A DNA stretch of 9,590 nt, taken from Thermoplasmata archaeon (GTDB lineage: Archaea > Thermoplasmatota > E2 > DHVEG-1). Position 1 is the stretch's first letter. Each line of letters opens with the position of its first letter. The position numbers and the translations under genes are program-made. The notes beneath the pieces were generated by a model, which saw only the letters and a program-made list of their open reading frames with translations, was not told the origin of the DNA and ran no database searches. The stretch is taken from contig QMTJ01000026.1 of assembly GCA_003651045.1 (NCBI GenBank), forward strand, positions 1 to 9,590, written 5' to 3'. Below are positions 5,726-9,590 of the stretch, one piece after another.

Positions 5726-5754
5726 TCATCTAGTTTCTCCCCCTATCAAGGTTT

Positions 5755-7710
5755 ATGAGATTTGAAATAAAAGATAGAGACGCCGCGGGTAGAATATGCA
5801 GGTTTTATACACTACATGGTACAGTTACAACACCAACTTTGATGCCTGTTGTTAATCCGAACAAGATACTTATCACACCGCAGGAGATGAAAAAACTCTT
5901 TGGAGTTGAAATAGTTATTACTAACTCTTATATTATAAAAAAAGATGAGAAACTAAAGAAGAAAGCATTAGATGAGGGGGTTCATAAAGTTATAGATTTC
6001 GATGGACCTGTAATGACTGATTCTGGGACTTTTCAATCATATGTTTATGGAAAAATTAAATTAGATCCATTGGAGATAGTAGAGTTTCAACGTGATATAG
6101 GGAGCGACATTGGAACTATATTAGATGTTTTTGGGTTACCCGATGAACCTAAAACAATAGCGACGCAAGGTGTCAAGGAGACTTTAAAGAGAGCAAAGGA
6201 GGCTGTGAAAGTAAAAGAAGACATGTTAATAGCATGTACTGTTCAGGGTTCTACATATCAAGATCTTAGAGAGAAATGCGCGAAGGAGATGAGTGAGATA
6301 GACTGTGATTTTTTCCCAATTGGTGGAGTAGTTCCGTTGATGGAGAATCAAAGATATAGTGATCTTGTAAAAGTGATACTTTCATGTAAAAAGAATTTAA
6401 ACCCTTCAAAACCTGTTCATTTATTTGGAGCAGGTCATCCACTGGTGTTTCCACTATCTGTTGCTCTTGGTTGTGATTTTTTTGATTCCTCTGCATATGC
6501 AAAATATGCATATGATAACCGGTTGATTTTCCCATGGGGTACAGAAAAACTAGATGATATTAGTGATTTACCCTGTAGTTGCCCTGTCTGCTCAAGGTTA
6601 TCTGCAGATGAACTTAGGAAACTAGATGAAAAAGAGAGAGTTGTTGAAATCGCTAAACATAACCTTTATGTTAGTTTTGGTGAGATTAAAAAAATTAGAA
6701 ATGCGATATCAAATGGTAGTTTATGGGAGCTCGTTGAGAGAAGAGCTACTTCAAACCCGTATTTGTTTGAAGCTTTAGATGAGTTAAAAAAAACTAGGAA
6801 TAAAGCTTGGCTGGAACATTCTGAACCGGTTAGTAAAAACAAGGCTTTATTCTATACAGGGAGACATACTATCAATAGACCTATTGTTTATAGGTTGCAT
6901 AATAGGTTGTTAAACTGGTATAAACCTTTTTTTAAAGACATATTAGTTTTTCCTGAAGCGGAAGGTAAACCTTATTCTATTTACTACTTTGATGAAATCA
7001 GAAAACTTGATGATATACAGGTTAATTTGGTAGTTGACTCATGGTTAGGCCCGGTACCATTGGAACTCGATGAAATGTATCCTTTTGCTCAATCTGTTTT
7101 CCCCAGTATGGTTGATGAAGAAACTAAAAAAGAAGTTTCTAAAGTGTTTAAAAAGTTTGTAAAAGGTAAAAACATATTTTATTGGAGAGGAGACGATACT
7201 TTAAAAGAGTTGCAGAGAAAAAATGGATTGAAAACTAAGAAGGTTTTAGATAGAGATTTTATGAGGATCTCTGCGGTTTCTATTATGCAGTTTGGAAAAG
7301 ATGCTTCAAAAGCATTGTTTAATGGGGAGATAAAGATTGTTAAATCAAAGAAGACAGGTAAAATCCGTAATGTTTATTGTAATGGTAAACATATTCTATC
7401 TATGCGCGCAAATGATGGCTTGTTTACTTTAAAAATTGAAGGAGGAAAACTTCTTCATAAGTTTTTTAAATACCCTAAGTTAAGGGTTGTAGTAGATGAT
7501 GAAGCTGTTTCTTTTGTTAAAGATGGGAAAAGTGTTTTTGCAAAGTTTGTAAAGGACTGTGACCCAAGGTTGAGACCATTGGATGAATGTTTGATTGTAG
7601 ATAAAAACGATAGTTTATTAGCAGTAGGAAGGTGTTTGTTGAATAGAGATGAAATGTTGTCTTTCGATTTTGGAGTAGCTGTTAAAACAAGAGAAAAAAA
7701 TGAGTTTTAG
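5755..7710 (+). CDS. tgtA: Archaeosine tRNA-guanine transglycosylase (tRNA-guanine(15) transglycosylase)
   Basis: ArcTGT swaps guanine-15 in the D-loop of archaeal tRNAs for preQ0, the first tRNA-bound step to archaeosine. The 651-residue enzyme is full length. The TIM-barrel catalytic domain (about 1-330) has TDSGTFQ with D89 and FFDSSAYA with D244, the pair matching the nucleophile and general acid of the Pyrococcus enzyme at nearly the same spacing. Zinc ligands are C274, C276, C279 and H302 (CSCPVC then KHN). Linker domains C1 and C2 follow, and a C-terminal PUA domain (about 574-650, LRVVVDDEAVSFV through LLAVGRCLLN) binds the acceptor end. The PUA domain marks the archaeal rather than bacterial enzyme. 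No amidotransferase partner such as arcS is nearby in the window. It follows nadX after 149 bp with its own promoter. Confidence 0.97.
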   Translation: MRFEIKDRDAAGRICRFYTLHGTVTTPTLMPVVNPNKILITPQEMKKLFGVEIVITNSYIIKKDEKLKKKALDEGVHKVIDFDGPVMTDSGTFQSYVYGKIKLDPLEIVEFQRDIGSDIGTILDVFGLPDEPKTIATQGVKETLKRAKEAVKVKEDMLIACTVQGSTYQDLREKCAKEMSEIDCDFFPIGGVVPLMENQRYSDLVKVILSCKKNLNPSKPVHLFGAGHPLVFPLSVALGCDFFDSSAYAKYAYDNRLIFPWGTEKLDDISDLPCSCPVCSRLSADELRKLDEKERVVEIAKHNLYVSFGEIKKIRNAISNGSLWELVERRATSNPYLFEALDELKKTRNKAWLEHSEPVSKNKALFYTGRHTINRPIVYRLHNRLLNWYKPFFKDILVFPEAEGKPYSIYYFDEIRKLDDIQVNLVVDSWLGPVPLELDEMYPFAQSVFPSMVDEETKKEVSKVFKKFVKGKNIFYWRGDDTLKELQRKNGLKTKKVLDRDFMRISAVSIMQFGKDASKALFNGEIKIVKSKKTGKIRNVYCNGKHILSMRANDGLFTLKIEGGKLLHKFFKYPKLRVVVDDEAVSFVKDGKSVFAKFVKDCDPRLRPLDECLIVDKNDSLLAVGRCLLNRDEMLSFDFGVAVKTREKNEF

Positions 7711-7724
7711 TTAAAGAGAAATAG

Positions 7725-7732
7725 TTATAAAT
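7725..7732 (+). promoter_or_regulatory. TATA box of the unrecognised gene at 7776
   Basis: TTATAAAT lies 15 bp after the arcTGT stop and is centred about 47 bp before the ATG at 7776. It predicts a leader of about 20 nt, in which AGGT (7762-7765) is a weak ribosome site. Confidence 0.5.
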
Positions 7733-7775
7733 GGTTTTATTTTCTTATTCGTTGAGTTTGTAGGTTGAGTTGTGG

Positions 7776-8393
7776 ATGAGTAGATATGGTAGTAGTTTTA
7801 GAGAGCCACCATGGGTTATGGGTTCTCCTAAAGAGGTCATGGATTGGTTAGAGGCGAGTCATCCTAGTAAAAAAGAAAAAGAAAAGCATCCTCCTCCTAA
7901 GAAACAGTTTTTGAAGAATCTTCATATCAAGTTTGATTTTGATGTAAAAAGAACTATGGTTCAACCTAGGGGTTTAATTTCTAGAGTAATGGGTAGAAAA
8001 TGGGTTGAGGAGGATTTTGATCTTTTATCTGTTACTGAGTTGATATTGAGAGGTCTTGCTAGGGCTAAATTTAGAAACATTGTAAGGATTATTGTTGATG
8101 GGAGGATTCTTTATGATCATCCTGAGAGGAAGTCTGATCTTAGAAAAACAATTGATGATTTCGATGAATTCTCAGGTGAGATTTCAAATGGTAAAAACGT
8201 TGAATTAACTGCGGTTTTAGCAGATGTTGAAAGATGTACAGTTAGGATAAAGATAAATAAGATTCATAATGTAAAGAGGCATTCAGTTGAGATACAGATG
8301 AAAGGTAGGATACGAGAAGATATCTATCATACTTTTCTGAACTATTTAAATGAAAAAATTGGTTTAAAAGATAAAGAAGAGGCAGTGGAATAA
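7776..8393 (+). CDS. Unrecognised archaeal protein of 205 residues
   Basis: I do not recognise a family. The start is taken as the ATG at 7776; a TTG six bases earlier would add only two residues. Residues 1-30 (REPPWVMGSPKEVMDWLEA) could form a short helix, followed by a lysine/proline linker (about 31-46, SKKEKEKHPPPKK). A folded region of about 150 residues follows, with alternating strand-like stretches (FRNIVRIIVDGRILYD, NVELTAVLADVERCTVRIKINKI, RHSVEIQMKG) and helix-like ones (LLSVTELILRGLARAKF, DIYHTFLNYLNEKIG), suggesting an alpha/beta fold. It has only one cysteine, no membrane segment and no signal peptide, so it should be cytosolic. It has its own TATA box and sits between arcTGT and HMG-CoA reductase, which gives no clear hint of function. 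Confidence 0.85.
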   Translation: MSRYGSSFREPPWVMGSPKEVMDWLEASHPSKKEKEKHPPPKKQFLKNLHIKFDFDVKRTMVQPRGLISRVMGRKWVEEDFDLLSVTELILRGLARAKFRNIVRIIVDGRILYDHPERKSDLRKTIDDFDEFSGEISNGKNVELTAVLADVERCTVRIKINKIHNVKRHSVEIQMKGRIREDIYHTFLNYLNEKIGLKDKEEAVE

Positions 8394-8428
8394 AAAATTT
8401 TGTTTTTTCGTCAATAAACGATGTGTTT

Positions 8429-8479
8429 AATAGACAATTATAAAAAGTATTTAGTTGTTCCCTATGTCCCCTGTCTATT
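8429..8479. repeat. 8-bp inverted repeat bracketing the HMG-CoA reductase core promoter
   Basis: AATAGACA at 8429-8436 directly abuts the TATA box, and its exact reverse complement TGTCTATT lies at 8472-8479, just after the predicted transcript start and before the ribosome site. The arms are 35 bp apart. They could be two half-sites for a regulator, or the pairing may be chance in AT-rich sequence. Confidence 0.35.
8438..8446 (+). promoter_or_regulatory. TATA box of HMG-CoA reductase
   Basis: TTATAAAAA predicts transcription from about 8467, giving a leader of roughly 30 nt that contains the GGAGGAGGT ribosome site. Confidence 0.65.
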
Positions 8480-8488
8480 GGAGGAGGT
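8480..8488 (+). promoter_or_regulatory. Strong Shine-Dalgarno sequence of HMG-CoA reductase
   Basis: GGAGGAGGT is the strongest ribosome site in the window and lies 10 nt before the ATG at 8499, which it fixes as the start. Most other genes here have short leaders and weak or no sites. Confidence 0.75.
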
Positions 8489-8498
8489 TTGTAAAAGT

Positions 8499-9590
8499 AT
8501 GGTAAAGAATGGAAAAAAAACATCTAGGGTTTCAGGTTTTTATAAGCTACCTGTTGAAAAGAGAATAGATTTTGTGAAGAATTTCGCAGGTTTAACAGAG
8601 GAAGAGGTAAAGTTGTTTTCCTCTTGTTTAGATGTAGGTATCGCAGATAGGATGATAGAGAATGTTGTAGGGACTTTTGAATTACCACTTGGTATAGCTG
8701 TTAATTTCCTTATCAATGGTAAAGAGTATCTTGTTCCAATGGCGATAGAGGAGTCAAGTGTTGTCGCGGCGGCTAGTAACGCTGCAAAAATGGCGAGAGC
8801 AGCTGGTGGTTTCACTACAGAATGTTCTCAGCCTCTGATGATAGGGCAGATTCAACTTTTAAAGGTTAAGGATGTAGCAGGTGAGGCTAAAAAAATTTTG
8901 GATCATAAGAAAGAACTTTTGAAGGTTGCTAATGCGCAAGATAAAATACTTGTTGATCTTGGTGGTGGCGCAAGGGATTTAGAAGTAAGGATTCTTGATA
9001 GCCCTATTGGTAAAATGATAGTTGTTCATATAATTGTTAATGTTCTCGATGCTATGGGTGCAAACGCGGTTAATACGATGTGTGAGGCATTGGCTCCAAT
9101 GCTTGAAGAACTCACAGGTGGTAAAGTCCGTCTTAAAATAATTTCGAACCTTGCCGATAGACGTATAGTGAAAGCAAAAGCTGTTTTTGATAAGGAAACA
9201 ATAGGTGGTGAGAAGGTTGTAGATGCTTTCCTTGAATCTTATACACTTGCATCTATTGATCCTTATAGAGCAGCGACACATAACAAAGGTATAATGAACG
9301 GTATAGACGCGGTTATTATCGCAACGGGTAATGATTTCCGTGCGATTGAAGCAGGTGCTCATGCTTACGCTGCTAGAAACGGACAGTATACTTCGCTTTC
9401 AAAATATTACAAGGATAAAAATGGAAATCTCGTAGGGGAATTAGAGATGCCTATGGCTGTGGGTATTATTGGCGGTGCTGCGAATATACATCCTAAAGCA
9501 AGACTTTGTAGGAAAATACTTGGAGTGAAAACAGCTAAAGAGCTCGCTGAGGTAGCTGTTAGTCTCGGTCTCGCTCAAAACTTTGCAGCA
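8499..9590 (+). CDS. mvaA: Class II hydroxymethylglutaryl-CoA reductase (3' truncated by window)
   Basis: The enzyme reduces HMG-CoA to mevalonate, the committed step to isoprenoid lipids. The open frame runs 364 codons to the window edge; class II enzymes are about 430 residues, so about 65 are missing. Class II features are ENVVGTFELPLGIAVNF near residues 52-68, MAIEESSVVAAAS with the substrate glutamate pair E84/E85, the cofactor-site stretch VDLGGGARDLEVRI, and HNKGIMNGID with K263 followed 16 residues later by D279 in ATGND. That Lys-Asp spacing matches the K267/D283 pair of the Pseudomonas mevalonii enzyme. The catalytic histidine, expected about 114 residues after the lysine, falls past the window end. 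Most archaea use class I, so this suggests old transfer from bacteria. It is cytosolic, with no membrane segment. Confidence 0.95.
   Translation, partial: MVKNGKKTSRVSGFYKLPVEKRIDFVKNFAGLTEEEVKLFSSCLDVGIADRMIENVVGTFELPLGIAVNFLINGKEYLVPMAIEESSVVAAASNAAKMARAAGGFTTECSQPLMIGQIQLLKVKDVAGEAKKILDHKKELLKVANAQDKILVDLGGGARDLEVRILDSPIGKMIVVHIIVNVLDAMGANAVNTMCEALAPMLEELTGGKVRLKIISNLADRRIVKAKAVFDKETIGGEKVVDAFLESYTLASIDPYRAATHNKGIMNGIDAVIIATGNDFRAIEAGAHAYAARNGQYTSLSKYYKDKNGNLVGELEMPMAVGIIGGAANIHPKARLCRKILGVKTAKELAEVAVSLGLAQNFAA

Noticed and set aside
8979..9362. 127-codon minus-strand open frame rich in cysteine
   Set aside because: It is antisense to the class II HMG-CoA reductase, whose conserved motifs span the same bases.

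Overview
The window is a compact, AT-rich archaeal chromosome segment made almost entirely of housekeeping genes. Archaeal identity rests on an archaeosine-type tRNA-guanine transglycosylase with a C-terminal PUA domain, an Spt5/NusG of the short NGN-KOW form, a SecE/Sec61-gamma protein, an archaeal FtsZ, and TATA boxes upstream of most genes, several serving leaderless or very short-leader transcripts. The ftsZ-secE-spt5-rpl11 gene order is the euryarchaeal one. A class II HMG-CoA reductase and a SecE with a long cytosolic N-terminus point tentatively to the Thermoplasmata side of the Euryarchaeota; that placement is inference.

Layout. Positions 1-1299 run on the plus strand: the last 51 codons of an unrecognised gene, a tRNA-Gly(GCC), a PHP-family metal-dependent phosphoesterase, and a 72-residue coiled-coil protein whose 3' end overlaps the convergent rpl11. 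Positions 1283-4786 run on the minus strand: nadC (upstream), ftsZ, secE, spt5 and rpl11. Positions 4838-9590 run on the plus strand: nadX (divergent from nadC), arcTGT, an unrecognised 205-residue protein, and a class II HMG-CoA reductase cut off by the window end just before its catalytic histidine.

Functional links. nadX and nadC share a 51-bp divergent promoter and both serve de novo NAD synthesis: aspartate dehydrogenase makes iminoaspartate and NadC uses the quinolinate made from it (nadA is not in the window). secE, spt5 and rpl11 form an expression/secretion cluster behind ftsZ. arcTGT modifies tRNA, and HMG-CoA reductase makes mevalonate for archaeal lipids.

No mobile element, CRISPR array, rRNA or defence system is visible. 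No gene-free gap exceeds about 150 bp. The points worth a second look are small: a perfect palindrome inside the ftsZ promoter, an inverted repeat bracketing the HMG-CoA reductase promoter, two unrecognised proteins, and the early end of the rpl11 operon.
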